Source: an uncultured Methanobrevibacter sp.
Lineage (GTDB): Archaea > Methanobacteriota > Methanobacteria > Methanobacteriales > Methanobacteriaceae
Direction of reading: 5' to 3'
Length of the DNA: 39,695 nucleotides
NCBI GenBank assembly: GCA_902789505.1
Contig: CADAOO010000008.1
Coordinates: forward strand, 1 to 39,695
The position numbers and the translations under genes were made by a program. Below are positions 1-8,455 of this stretch, piece by piece. The notes below the pieces were generated by a model. That model was not told the DNA's origin, did no database searches, and was given only the letters and a program-made list of their open reading frames with translations. Position 1 is the first letter of the stretch; each line of letters starts with the position of its first letter.

Positions 1-21
1 TGCTGTACACATGCTATCACA

Positions 22-1431
22 TCATAAGTAATTTGAGTAATTGAGGGCTCTATTTTTGATATCGCCAAATTTATCCTCAATCAATAATTCACCATTTTTG
101 AATACGCACCTGAGATAGTCTTCACCTTCACTATCGATAGGCACTGTCCTGAATAAATTTTTATCTCTGATTAATTTAAATCTGCCGGTTTTTGACTTTT
201 TACTTGAATCAAGAGGATTCTTAAATATGTCATGCCACACACCATCCCTCATCTGGGCAGAACATTTGAAAGCGTTTCTTTGAGTGTCACGGTTTACTGT
301 GCTGTGAAGTCCGCCGCCCATACCGAATATGATGTTTTCAGCTGCCCATCCGTTGGATTTCATTGCAAAGAGGATGTCCCTTATTTTGTGATAGTTCAGG
401 CCATCACCCCACAGAAGGCCTATGTTGAGGTCAAATACCCTGTATCCCTTTTCGTTCGGGTGGCATCCGAAACCTTCAGAAAGCAGATTCAAACAGTCAA
501 TAGTGGTTGATACCGGCTCTCCGCTGTCAGGCCTGAATACGACCTTGTTGCCTTCAATATCCAGAAAGCTCATAATGGCATCGTTGAGCTCGGTGCCTTT
601 TCTTCCCGCTTCGGTCAGGAAGTTTCTGTAGTTGTATGAGTCGATAACCATGGACAGCACACCGCCTTTGGCATTGTCAAGGACATTTAGAATCTGTTTG
701 AACTCGCCGTCCGGACCAAGTGATGTCATTACGCTGTGCTCTGTTGCCTGGACTGAAAAACCGTATATGCTTGAATCATTGTAGTAGTTTTCAGATATAG
801 CAAGTGCAGGAATTGTATCTGTTCCTGAAAAGCTGAGCAGGTGGGCCGAACCGGCCAGCGCTGATGACTCTGTTGATGTGGCGCCCCTGTATCCGAAGTC
901 ATGGAGCATGAAATCCAGATTATCCTTTGCACAACCTGTTACCTCAAGATAGAAGTTTGACAGCTTTCTCACTTCAGCTGACAATGTTGCAACGGTTGAC
1001 GGATACCAAACCTGCAACAAAAGTGATTCCAGATAGTTTGGAAGCCAATATGACTTTTTATCCGTGTTTTCAACAGTCATCAACACATTGCTTACCTCAA
1101 CGGGAGTTCCCTCGCTGACAGCCTTTATCTCTATCGGAAGCCTGCCGTCATGTCTGTCCAAAATGTATTCCCAACCGCCCCTGTTGAATATTCCTTCTCC
1201 AATATGGGTTGAGATAAGCTTATCGGCTTCATCGATTTTCTCTTCACTTACTACCTGACCTTCCAGATACTTTTTGATAATGTATTGCAGCCCATAGAAG
1301 ATAGTCTTGTTGAATTCAGCGCCCACCCTACTTTCAAGATAGGAATAGATCTTTTCTGTTCCTTTCGGATAGAAGTAGTGGTGAGTCACCTTATAGCTAT
1401 CTGTCAATAGACAAATGTTATTCTCCATCAT
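22..1431 (-). CDS. nadV: Nicotinamide phosphoribosyltransferase (NAMPT/NadV family)
   Basis: This 469-residue cytosolic protein probably makes nicotinamide mononucleotide from nicotinamide and PRPP, the first step of direct NAD salvage. It looks like full-length NAMPT. The N-terminal block DSYKVTHHYFYPKGTEKIYS is at residues 11-30 and HDFGYRG at 177-183. The aspartate of GTDT (about residue 205) matches the position linked to nicotinamide preference. The expected catalytic histidine lies in ATEHS (about 232), and the phosphate-binding RPDSGEP is at 300-306, followed by GDG and FGMGGGL blocks. The start is one of two adjacent ATGs preceded by GTGG. A TATA-like element lies about 35 bases upstream. 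The neighbouring rubrerythrins are separately promoted. NAMPT is patchily distributed in archaea, so transfer is possible. The closest alternative, nicotinate phosphoribosyltransferase, fits the motifs less well. Confidence 0.93.
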   Translation of the reverse strand: MMENNICLLTDSYKVTHHYFYPKGTEKIYSYLESRVGAEFNKTIFYGLQYIIKKYLEGQVVSEEKIDEADKLISTHIGEGIFNRGGWEYILDRHDGRLPIEIKAVSEGTPVEVSNVLMTVENTDKKSYWLPNYLESLLLQVWYPSTVATLSAEVRKLSNFYLEVTGCAKDNLDFMLHDFGYRGATSTESSALAGSAHLLSFSGTDTIPALAISENYYNDSSIYGFSVQATEHSVMTSLGPDGEFKQILNVLDNAKGGVLSMVIDSYNYRNFLTEAGRKGTELNDAIMSFLDIEGNKVVFRPDSGEPVSTTIDCLNLLSEGFGCHPNEKGYRVFDLNIGLLWGDGLNYHKIRDILFAMKSNGWAAENIIFGMGGGLHSTVNRDTQRNAFKCSAQMRDGVWHDIFKNPLDSSKKSKTGRFKLIRDKNLFRTVPIDSEGEDYLRCVFKNGELLIEDKFGDIKNRALNYSNYL

Positions 1432-1465
1432 AATACCACTTATAAGATGTTAATATGTTGTTAAT

Positions 1466-1476
1466 AAAATATAAAG
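1466..1476 (-). promoter_or_regulatory. TATA box of the NAMPT gene
   Basis: Read on the minus strand this is CTTTATATTTT, a good archaeal TATA box. It lies about 35 bases before the start codon, which predicts a transcript with a leader of only about 10 bases. Confidence 0.5.
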
Positions 1477-1588
1477 TTTTCGGGAAAAATCTGGAAAAAT
1501 ATGTTTTTACCTAAATGAAAAATCTAAAAAAAAAGAAAGTTAAAAAGGAAATGGCTATAACCAATGCCATTTCTTAAAAAAAAGGAAT

Positions 1589-2134
1589 TTAAATATAACT
1601 GGTATCCTGTTTTCTGAAGTGTGCTTGCGGGTGATCGCATAACGGACATACTTCAGGAGCATCCTTTCCATAGTGGATATATCCGCAGTTGTTGCATTTC
1701 CATGCAATCTCTTCGTCTTTTTTAAAGACTTTTCCTGCTTCAATTTTAGCGGACAAAGCGTTGTATCTGTCTTCATGTGCCTTTTCTGTAGCTGCTGCCA
1801 AATCAAACAGTTCTGCAATGTCATCCAAACCTTCTTCACGTGCTTCAGCTGCGAAGTTTTTATACATTACAGTCCATTCCTCATGCTCTCCTGCAGCGGC
1901 ATCGGCAAGGTTGGTTACTGTGTCAGGGACTTTACCGCCGTGCAACAGTTTAAACCAGATTTTGGCATGTTCCTTTTCATTGTCAGATGATTCCTGGAAA
2001 ATTTCCTTGATTTCCACATAACCATCCTTTTTAGCCTGGGAAGCATAAAATTCGTATTTTACACGTGCCTGGGATTCGCCTGCAAGTGCAGTCATCAAAT
2101 TTTGTTCTGTTTTAGTTCCTTTTAAATCTGCCAT
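1589..2134 (-). CDS. Rubrerythrin (first of a tandem pair)
   Basis: This 181-residue protein is a cytosolic non-haem diiron peroxidase that removes hydrogen peroxide in anaerobes. The ferritin-like four-helix domain spans about residues 1-140, with glutamate-bearing helices such as LMTALAGESQARVKYEF and DNEKEHAKIW. A C-terminal rubredoxin-like knuckle (about 143-172) has two cysteine pairs, CNNCGY and CPLC, for one iron. The length is usual for small rubrerythrins. It has its own promoter and a GGAG-type ribosome site, and is followed by an A/T-rich terminator-like tract. The gene just upstream encodes a second rubrerythrin with the same domain order but clearly different sequence, so this is an old duplication or two separate acquisitions. 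Confidence 0.95.
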   Translation of the reverse strand: MADLKGTKTEQNLMTALAGESQARVKYEFYASQAKKDGYVEIKEIFQESSDNEKEHAKIWFKLLHGGKVPDTVTNLADAAAGEHEEWTVMYKNFAAEAREEGLDDIAELFDLAAATEKAHEDRYNALSAKIEAGKVFKKDEEIAWKCNNCGYIHYGKDAPEVCPLCDHPQAHFRKQDTSYI

Positions 2135-2170
2135 ATTATCATCTCCGTGAAAATAGTTATTTAAAAATTA

Positions 2171-2180
2171 GTATATAAAG
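2171..2180 (-). promoter_or_regulatory. TATA box of the first rubrerythrin gene
   Basis: On the minus strand this reads CTTTATATAC, preceded by an A-rich BRE-like stretch. It lies about 37 bases before the start codon. The T-rich terminator tract of the upstream rubrerythrin gene ends just before it, so the two genes are probably separate transcription units. Confidence 0.6.
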
Positions 2181-2201
2181 ATTTGGTGATTGACTGGTAA
2201 C

Positions 2202-2220
2202 AAAAAAGAAAAAAAGAAAA
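2202..2220 (-). terminator. T-rich terminator after the second rubrerythrin
   Basis: The minus strand carries TTTTCTTTTTCTTTTTTG directly after the stop codon. It is a typical archaeal oligo-T terminator without a hairpin. Confidence 0.55.
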
Positions 2221-2228
2221 GAGTCTAA

Positions 2229-2774
2229 TTATTTATAATTTTGAGCTCTTTCTTCAAAGTGTGCCTTTGGCACTCCGCAAACAGGACACATTTCAGGTGC
2301 TTGAGAACCTTTGAAAATGAATCCGCAGTTTTCACATTTCCATTCGATTTCTTCTTCTTTTTTGAATACAGATTCAGCTTCAACATTTGCAAGCAGGGTT
2401 CTGTATCTTTCTTCGTGCTCTTTTTCAATTGCACCTACTTTTTCGAATAAGAATGCTAATTTTGGAAATCCTTCTTCTTTTGCGGTTTCTGCAAATTCCT
2501 TATACATTGAAGTCCATTCTTCGTTTTCACCGTCTGCAGCTGCATTGAGGTTAGCTATTGTATCTGGAATTTCTTCATCATGCAAGAATTTATACCAAAT
2601 TTTAGCATGTTCTCTTTCATTTTTGGAAGTTTCCATGAAGATATCATGTATTTGAACGTAACCTTCTTCTTTTGCTTTAGCAGCAAAGTATTGGTATTTG
2701 GTATGAGCCTGTGATTCACCAGCAAATGCTGCTTTTAAATTTTCTTCAGTTTTTGTACCTTTTAAATCAGACAT
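2229..2774 (-). CDS. Rubrerythrin (second of a tandem pair)
   Basis: This 181-residue diiron peroxidase is a paralogue of the downstream gene. The erythrin domain (about residues 1-140) keeps the iron-binding helices, for example [16 protein letters not shown] and [12 protein letters not shown]. The C-terminal rubredoxin-like domain has CENCGF and CPVCGV cysteine pairs and ends ...[12 protein letters not shown]. The electron donor is probably a rubredoxin or flavoprotein encoded elsewhere. The start ATG follows CGGAGTTGTTTTATT, a reasonable ribosome site. Two rubrerythrins side by side suggest strong or differently timed peroxide defence; the sequence gives no hint of which is induced when. 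Confidence 0.95.
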   Translation of the reverse strand: MSDLKGTKTEENLKAAFAGESQAHTKYQYFAAKAKEEGYVQIHDIFMETSKNEREHAKIWYKFLHDEEIPDTIANLNAAADGENEEWTSMYKEFAETAKEEGFPKLAFLFEKVGAIEKEHEERYRTLLANVEAESVFKKEEEIEWKCENCGFIFKGSQAPEMCPVCGVPKAHFEERAQNYK

Positions 2775-2889
2775 AATAAAACAACTCCGATAATTATAGA
2801 TATGATTATCATCAAATAAAAAGTTTTTTGAACGAAATAATATGAACTATTTTGCATATCGAAAAAAAGAAAAAAAATAGCTTAAAGAT

Positions 2890-3726
2890 TTAAGCTATCT
2901 CAGAGTATAATAACCCTATAGCCCTTTGTGAGAAGAAAGCCAGATAAGGGGTTACTATAATGCCTAATATGGATAAATATGGGATTTGCCCATACAAGTA
3001 ACCTAATACTGCCTGAATAACCAGAATAATGATTACAATCAACAATATGACTGCCAGCACTTTTCCAACACCAATTCTGGTGATGTCCCTGAATGCTTCA
3101 GGAATATTGATCGCTTCACCAAGCTCACCAGTATTTGCCAGTCTTGATTCACCCATTGCCTGCAGGAATGCGAATATGATGAATACAACAAGAGTCACAA
3201 GTGCTGAAACTGTAATTGAACCTGTCAAACTAGCAATTGCTGCATCGGACACTCCGGTGACAACAGTTGATGAGGAACCTGCCATTGCAGTTGCATTTGC
3301 ATGACTTACAGCAGTTTTCTGGACAATATCCATAATTTGACCTGGAATGTTGGTAATGAATACCATAATCCATCCAACAATTGCAGGAATGATAAAGTAG
3401 ACAATGCTTACAGCCAGCATTTTAAGGCCTGTGATGAAATCGTTTTTCAATTCCAAGCTTGGAGCAGATTCATCATGGTCGATTCCGGACTTTAAAACAC
3501 CAACCTGATAACCGGTGATGATCAAAGCAACAATAATTCCAAGGATTAAGAAAATGAATGTTAAAACAAAGTAGAAACTTCCATCATTAATTCCAAGTAG
3601 TGCCGTTATGACTCCAAAAACAGCCAGTAGGGCTAAAACAAATGTTAAAACAATATAAATTGCAAGTTTTTCCAGATTTTGTGATGGGAATATGAATGCT
3701 TCTTTGATAATTTCCGTTATTTCCAT
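2890..3726 (-). CDS. DUF4013-type multispanning membrane protein
   Basis: This 278-residue integral membrane protein has no known reaction. A cytosolic N-terminus (MEITEIIKEAFIFPSQNLEK) is followed by about six hydrophobic segments: about residues 22-45, 53-78, 100-125, 170-190, 220-242 and 248-268. The start segment, with its early P-S-Q-N-x-x-K stretch, resembles the DUF4013 family common in Methanobrevibacter and related methanogens, often in several copies per genome. The assignment rests on overall pattern, not a diagnostic motif. The start ATG follows a strong TTTTGGAGGTGAAAGA ribosome site. A T-rich terminator follows the stop. It stands alone between rubrerythrin and mch, and no functional inference from neighbours is justified. 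Confidence 0.75.
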   Translation of the reverse strand: MEITEIIKEAFIFPSQNLEKLAIYIVLTFVLALLAVFGVITALLGINDGSFYFVLTFIFLILGIIVALIITGYQVGVLKSGIDHDESAPSLELKNDFITGLKMLAVSIVYFIIPAIVGWIMVFITNIPGQIMDIVQKTAVSHANATAMAGSSSTVVTGVSDAAIASLTGSITVSALVTLVVFIIFAFLQAMGESRLANTGELGEAINIPEAFRDITRIGVGKVLAVILLIVIIILVIQAVLGYLYGQIPYLSILGIIVTPYLAFFSQRAIGLLYSEIA

Positions 3727-3857
3727 TCTTTCACCTCCAAAATAGATTTATAAAAGTAAAACTATTTAAAGTTAAGTTTATTAATTAAAAAAAAATTAGG
3801 TTTCAAAAGAGGTTTCATCAGATTTTTCCATACGGCAAACCTAAAGACATGTGAAAT

Positions 3858-3872
3858 AAAAAAAAAGAAAAA
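3858..3872 (-). terminator. T-rich terminator after mch
   Basis: An oligo-A run on the plus strand gives TTTTTCTTTTTTTTT on the transcribed strand shortly after the mch stop codon. It has no hairpin. Confidence 0.5.
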
Positions 3873-3888
3873 GTGAATAGAATTAAAT

Positions 3889-4860
3889 CTATTCGTCTAC
3901 GCCAAAGGATTTTTTAAGCAAGTCTGCGTTGACAAATCCTTCTTTATAGATTTTACCTGTGGTTAAATCATTGATTACCACTTCTGCAGGAGCAAACATT
4001 CCTTTGTCAATTTGGTAGAAGTCAAATCCTGCTTCTTTGAATACATCAAAGAACGGTTTGCCATATCCGTCAGCTGCAGAGGAAGGTAACTGAGCTGCAA
4101 CATTTGCAATGTCATCCCCTTCTTCAGATTCAACATAGTAGTAAGTTCTTCCACCGAACAATACTGCATCATTGGTTTTACCCATAGCCTTAAGTCCGTC
4201 AGGGTCAACAGGCGCAATAGGAGCAATACCTGCAGCATGTTTTACTTTGGTTACGTCAAATTTAATGAATTCCAACATTTTGTAAGTTCCGTTTTCAACT
4301 ACTCTTCCGGAAATTTGAATAGATCCAACGAGAGAAGAAGTAGGAGCTACAAGCAAGTAGACATCTTTAACATCAACATCACATTCATCAGCAATATATT
4401 GTGCAACATCCTCACCAGGCAATACATCAGCTTCCAAAGTCAAAATAGCCAAATCTGCATCCTTGTCTTCATAACCAATTTCTTCATAAGTTTCTGCCGG
4501 TTTTAAAGCAATAGCTCTTGCAGGTCCAGAACCTAATGCAAAGAAATCACCAACTGAAACAGACCAACCTGCTTTTTGAGAACCTAATGTTGAAATAGAA
4601 GGTGAGTCGGTTTTAATTTTTACTGAAGGAAGAGCGAATTTTTCAGACAAATCTCCAGGAATTGAAATTCCAACATCTGCAAGTCCACCAAGACAAACTT
4701 TAGTATAAAGTTCTCCTGCTTTAAAACTTCCGTCTACATTCACACCACAGTCAATAACAGTAGCACCATTATCTAAAGTTGCAACAGCGATGTTTAATTC
4801 ATCTGCTTTTTCAATCATTACATCTACGGTTTTTTTAGCTTCTACGTTTACACTTACCAT
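3889..4860 (-). CDS. mch: Methenyl-tetrahydromethanopterin cyclohydrolase
   Basis: Mch converts 5-formyl- or methenyl-tetrahydromethanopterin in the C1 branch of CO2-reducing methanogenesis: formyl-H4MPT to methenyl-H4MPT plus water. At 323 residues it is the usual full length. The N-terminal MVSVNVEAKKTVDVMIEKAD and the following CGVNVDGSFKAGELYTKVCLGGLADV block (about 38-63) are characteristic of the archaeal enzyme. So are the FFALGSGPARA segment and the VLFGGRTYYYV strand. It is a soluble cytosolic enzyme, typically a homotrimer. The start ATG follows AGAGGTTAAACT, giving a clear ribosome site. The gene is monocistronic by layout, with its own upstream A/T-rich region and terminator. Its presence is strong evidence for a methanogen. 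Confidence 0.97.
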   Translation of the reverse strand: MVSVNVEAKKTVDVMIEKADELNIAVATLDNGATVIDCGVNVDGSFKAGELYTKVCLGGLADVGISIPGDLSEKFALPSVKIKTDSPSISTLGSQKAGWSVSVGDFFALGSGPARAIALKPAETYEEIGYEDKDADLAILTLEADVLPGEDVAQYIADECDVDVKDVYLLVAPTSSLVGSIQISGRVVENGTYKMLEFIKFDVTKVKHAAGIAPIAPVDPDGLKAMGKTNDAVLFGGRTYYYVESEEGDDIANVAAQLPSSAADGYGKPFFDVFKEAGFDFYQIDKGMFAPAEVVINDLTTGKIYKEGFVNADLLKKSFGVDE

Positions 4861-5132
4861 AGTTTAACCTCTTAAAATATTAACTTAAATTGAATTAAGT
4901 TATTAATTAAAAATTTATTGCTATTATTATTTAAAAGTGTCTAAATGAATTTTTAAAAATAAAAAAAGAAAAAGTTTTGCAGACGATTAACATCCGCATT
5001 AAATTATTTTTACGGGAGTTTTTGTTTTTTAACCGTTTTCACATCTTTAACGTCTGTCTGGTTCCTTTTAGTCGAACCCTCACTGTTATCGGCATTGACA
5101 TCATCCAAAACAGAAACTTCATCGCTGGAATA

Positions 5133-5510
5133 TTATAAGGTTTTATTAAGAGTATTTGTAATTAAAAATCCGCTTTCAACATTGCCCTTGTATGAAACAG
5201 AGTAAGATTTCAAATCATCCACCAGCTTAACCTGATATTTTGCACAGTCAATCGGTGTATTAAAAGTAGAATTCCATGAGTTGGAATCACTCAAATTTAC
5301 GCTTTCAACAACCTCACCGTCACGCAAAAGATTTACAGTAAGCTGGACTGGTCTATATTGTGTCTGATTACTGTCATTCCAAAGTATCGTAACATTAACA
5401 GGATATGAATCTGCACTCTGAACATCGCATTTTTCACCGGCAGAAACAAAACCGATGATAGTTATTAAAAATAATACAATAAACAACACTGCAAATATCC
5501 TTCTGTTCAT
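5133..5510 (-). CDS. Secreted single Cna_B-type domain protein, probably cut short by an in-frame stop
   Basis: The 125 residues start with a signal peptide or anchor (about 1-24, MNRRIFAVLFIVLFLITIIG then FVSAG). One Cna_B-like beta-sandwich follows. It has VNVTILWNDSN, then a RP-x-x-L-x-V-x-LLRDGEVV strand pair, W(N/S)STF, and the closing GFLITNT, which match the pattern of collagen-adhesin B domains. Such domains are usually stalk modules of surface proteins. The ribosome site GGAGG sits 7 bases before ATG. After the TAA at 5133-5135 the same frame stays open for 40 more codons to a TAA at 5010-5012. That tail is hydrophilic, rich in D, S, T and K, and begins YSSDEVSVLDDVNADNS. The gene therefore probably once encoded about 166 residues. 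The sequence is certain; the reading of it as a nonsense mutation is inference. Confidence 0.75.
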   Translation of the reverse strand: MNRRIFAVLFIVLFLITIIGFVSAGEKCDVQSADSYPVNVTILWNDSNQTQYRPVQLTVNLLRDGEVVESVNLSDSNSWNSTFNTPIDCAKYQVKLVDDLKSYSVSYKGNVESGFLITNTLNKTL

Positions 5511-5643
5511 TAATTTGCCTCCATAATACTATTTATTGTCATAATATTTAAAATTACTTAAAATTTGCAAATTCAAAAAAAATCTAAAAATTATGGCTGA
5601 ATGAAAACAATTAATAAATACCCGTATCATTTAAGATATTCAA

Positions 5644-6144
5644 TCAAAACCTGCCATAGTGAACCTTGGATTCATCATATCTGAGTTTCACTTCACCTTC
5701 ACTCTTAGGCCAGCCAACACAAATCACAGAAAAGGGAATGCAGTAATCTGGAATGTTTAGATATTCCTTCAATCTTAAAGTCCTGTCCTCAATAGGATGG
5801 AAACCTAACCATACTGCACCAAGCCCCTCATGAGTTGCCTGAAGCAATATGTTCTCATTGCAGGCTCCCAGATCCTGCTCAATCATGCCGATGACCTTTG
5901 CCTCATTCAAGTTGCCCAATGTAATTATCAGATGTGATGCACCTGCCGCAGGCTTTGCAAACTTATGCATTTTAGAAATTGCTTCTTTATCTTCCTTTTT
6001 AGAAACTACTATAAACTCCCATGGCTGTGAATTGCATGAGGAAGGTGCCTGCATTCCTGCCTTAAGGAGGTTTTCTATCAAATCATCTGGAACTCTCTCA
6101 TCTTTGAACTTGCGAACACTGTGCCTTTTAAAAACAATACTCAT
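5644..6144 (-). CDS. Nitroreductase family protein (FMN)
   Basis: This 166-residue FMN-dependent oxidoreductase is of the short nitroreductase type found in methanogens and clostridia; the substrate is unknown. The N-terminal RHSVRKFKDERVP carries the R-x-S-x-R-x-F FMN-phosphate motif (about residues 7-13). AGMQAPSSCNSQPWEFIVV (about 29-47) is the usual second block. The central DLGACNENILLQATHEGLG and WLGFHP segments match the helix and loop lining the flavin. The C-terminus KLRYDESKVHYGRF closes the fold. The start ATG directly follows the stop of the upstream ClC gene with no gap, so the two are co-transcribed and probably translationally coupled. A second relative lies at about 25 kb. Confidence 0.9.
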   Translation of the reverse strand: MSIVFKRHSVRKFKDERVPDDLIENLLKAGMQAPSSCNSQPWEFIVVSKKEDKEAISKMHKFAKPAAGASHLIITLGNLNEAKVIGMIEQDLGACNENILLQATHEGLGAVWLGFHPIEDRTLRLKEYLNIPDYCIPFSVICVGWPKSEGEVKLRYDESKVHYGRF

Positions 6145-7701
6145 CTAACCACCAAACATCTCTTCAATTTCCTGCCGGACATAGGGGTAGTCGTTTACAT
6201 CACTGAGGATATTGACCTGATCGCTGTACATTATCCGGAAATCTTCAGTTGGAATCACATATTTCCCGTTCCTGATTACTGATACGACAATTGCATTTTT
6301 AGGAAATGGAATATCCTTGATTTTGAAATTTATGTAGTTGCAATCTAAAGGAACAACATACTCTGACAAGACATGCTTGGACGGCTTTTTGACAAATTCC
6401 CTGTTTTTGGTGAGAAGCAGCCTGTCATAGAGTGACTCATAAATCGGCTCGTTGCCGAGAAGTGTCGGAATTACATATGCTATCAGCGATACAATTATCA
6501 TTGCCACCAGTGACTCTGTCGAACCGCTCATCTCAGCCAGAAGGACCACACCAGTAATTGGAGAGCGGACTGTAGCTGCAAAGAATCCTGCCATGGAAAT
6601 GACGATAAACTTATAAATCAAGTCATGCTCCAGTCCGAATGCAGGAACAACAACAGTTCCGAATACCGCTCCTATATATGCGCCCAATACCAGAATTGGC
6701 AGGAATATACCCCCAGGAGCTCCTGATGAGAATGAAAACATTGAAAAGAGATATTTCAATACCAAAAGCAATACCAGTACGCCCAGAGACGGCATGGCTA
6801 AATCCAACATGTCCATCATGAAATGTCCGCCGTCACTTATTTCGGGAACGGTCAGGGCAACAACTCCAGATACCATAAACACAATTACGAACTTAAGCCA
6901 TGAGGGAATTTTCAAGTTTGAAACAAATTCGCTTGATTTTATCATTCCAACATTGTAAACATAACCTAAAAGGCCAATCAATATCCCTAGAATAACCAGA
7001 ATCCAATAGGACTCAAGTGGAATGTTGTAAATCGGAAATGACAATATGGTGGACTGGCCGAATATCATTTTTGATATGAAATCGGATACAATGGCAGATA
7101 CCAGTGCAATGAATACGAGAGTCTTATCGAATCCGTGGTTTATCTCTTCAAAAACAAATATCACACCCGCCAGTGGTGCATTGAATGCCGCAGTAATACC
7201 TACAGCTGACCCCACAAGAATCAGCCTCAGCTCATCAGTCTTTGAGCCTTTGAAAAGGCGTGCAATACCCTTTCCGGCCATACCACCAATCTGAACTGAA
7301 GGGCCTTCAGGACCTAAAGACAGTCCGCCTAAAGCAGTCAGAACACCGGCTGTAATCTTGGAAAACAATACTTTTGCCCAATTGGCTTCCATATGCCCTT
7401 TTACTTCAGCATATATCTGAGGTATTCCGCTTCCGGCCGAATCCACTTCCCATTTTGTTAACCTATCTATTAAAAGACCCATAACGGCCAGGGCAATAAA
7501 AAACAGAATAATGTATAATACATTTCCATGTATCATACCCAAATAATCTCTTAAGATATGTTCCGATCCGTTGAGCAGGTATCTGTATAGACATACCATC
7601 AATCCTGCAAATATACCTACCATAACACCCTGAACGGTTAAACGGAAAATATATCTCGGATTTTCAACCACAGATTTCAATGTTTTTTCAAGAGATTTCA
7701 T
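6145..7701 (-). CDS. ClC-family chloride channel/transporter with C-terminal TrkA-C (RCK_C) domain
   Basis: This 518-residue membrane protein carries chloride or a related anion, possibly by proton exchange. The signature blocks of the ClC fold are visible: GSGIPQ at about 90-95, GPEGPSVQ at about 130-137 with the gating glutamate present, and GAPGGIFLPILVLGAYIG further on. Ten or more hydrophobic helices fill residues 20-420. The last 80 residues (from about 440, VLSEYVVPLDCNYI) resemble a TrkA-C ligand-binding domain, not the CBS pair of eukaryotic channels. The gene abuts a downstream nitroreductase, which argues for shared expression but not necessarily shared function. Whether it is a channel or an antiporter cannot be read from these residues. 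Confidence 0.93.
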   Translation of the reverse strand: MKSLEKTLKSVVENPRYIFRLTVQGVMVGIFAGLMVCLYRYLLNGSEHILRDYLGMIHGNVLYIILFFIALAVMGLLIDRLTKWEVDSAGSGIPQIYAEVKGHMEANWAKVLFSKITAGVLTALGGLSLGPEGPSVQIGGMAGKGIARLFKGSKTDELRLILVGSAVGITAAFNAPLAGVIFVFEEINHGFDKTLVFIALVSAIVSDFISKMIFGQSTILSFPIYNIPLESYWILVILGILIGLLGYVYNVGMIKSSEFVSNLKIPSWLKFVIVFMVSGVVALTVPEISDGGHFMMDMLDLAMPSLGVLVLLLVLKYLFSMFSFSSGAPGGIFLPILVLGAYIGAVFGTVVVPAFGLEHDLIYKFIVISMAGFFAATVRSPITGVVLLAEMSGSTESLVAMIIVSLIAYVIPTLLGNEPIYESLYDRLLLTKNREFVKKPSKHVLSEYVVPLDCNYINFKIKDIPFPKNAIVVSVIRNGKYVIPTEDFRIMYSDQVNILSDVNDYPYVRQEIEEMFGG

Positions 7702-7835
7702 TACTAAATGATTTGTTCAAAATCATATAATAAATTATCTTGAAATATTCTATCCTATTGAAGATGATGATATGTTTCGGAATATGCAAGATGGACATGG
7801 CATAATAATGATTAAAGTATATCAAGATTAATAAC

Positions 7836-8239
7836 TTAATGGTTATGAATATTTTTATAGAAATCATTAAATGCCAGTTTCCTCATTGCCGAATATTCAT
7901 CTGATGTTAAAACTCCAATTTTATGTAAATTTTCAAGTTTTTTCAATATCTCCAACATTTCATCATTTTCCAAGACAGCCAAACAATTTTTTTTACATAT
8001 TTTTGCCAAATCATCATTTGGATTTAATTCAATTACTTTTCCTCACACTTTAAAGATTCTACAAAATCATTTTTGGCAAAATAACATGTTGCTTTTATTT
8101 TCCAGGCATCAATATCGCTTGCATCATTGGAAATCATCTCATCACAGCAGCTTATTGCTTCATCAAAATCATTGCCTTCTGCAAGAGCAATTGCCTTTTC
8201 GAACAGTAAATCATTTTTAAGTTTGGTATTCTCTTCCAT
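7836..8239 (-). pseudogene. TPR protein with SHOCT-like C-terminus, split by a one-base deletion
   Basis: The intact 5' part (8033-8239) encodes 68 residues with tetratricopeptide repeats, for example ALAEGNDFDEAISCCDEM and IDAWKIKATCYFAKNDFVES. It stops at TAA after ...SLKCEEK. The next frame continues without a break from 8036 to a stop at 7836-7838. It encodes 66 residues that complete the repeat (VIELNPNDDLAKICKKN) and end in a short helical module, ILKKLENLHKIGVLTSDEYS, which resembles a SHOCT domain. Adding one A to the four-A run (T run 8037-8040 on the plus strand) restores ...KCEEKVIELNPNDD. The whole product would be about 133 residues. It is either a recent pseudogene or an assembly error at a homopolymer. 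Its partner is unknown. Confidence 0.75.
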
Positions 8240-8292
8240 TAAGAAACAACTCCGAAATTAGATTATCCTCAGACTTTGAGAATACTATTAAA

Positions 8293-8406
8293 ATGTCCCT
8301 ATTCATATTTAAACCTTATGAAAAAAATGTGTTTATAATGTGTAAAAAGAATGCAGCACGAACAATATTATCCCAGTCATTTTGGATGGATGTGCTGTTA
8401 TATTGA
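8293..8406 (+). other. Possible 37-codon small ORF in the gap before TFS (doubtful)
   Basis: The 216-base gap between the TPR gene and the TFS gene holds one open stretch on the plus strand, beginning MSLFIFKPYEKNVFIMCKKN. There is no ribosome binding site and no TATA box at a useful distance, and it runs towards the end of the TFS gene. A six-base inverted repeat, CAGCAC...GTGCTG, lies within it. It may be chance or a remnant; I would not annotate it as a gene. Confidence 0.15.
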
Positions 8407-8455
8407 TGGTGTTTTGGTTAAGCAATGGAATTTTTATGAAAGGGAAGTCCATGTT

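Noticed and set aside
232..1258. Several plus-strand reading frames opposite the NAMPT gene
   Set aside because: They are antisense shadows of a strongly supported gene, with no ribosome sites or recognisable protein features.
8340..8400. Inverted repeat CAGCAC...GTGCTG considered as a small RNA
   Set aside because: Only six pairs with a loop of more than 30 bases and no promoter; too weak.
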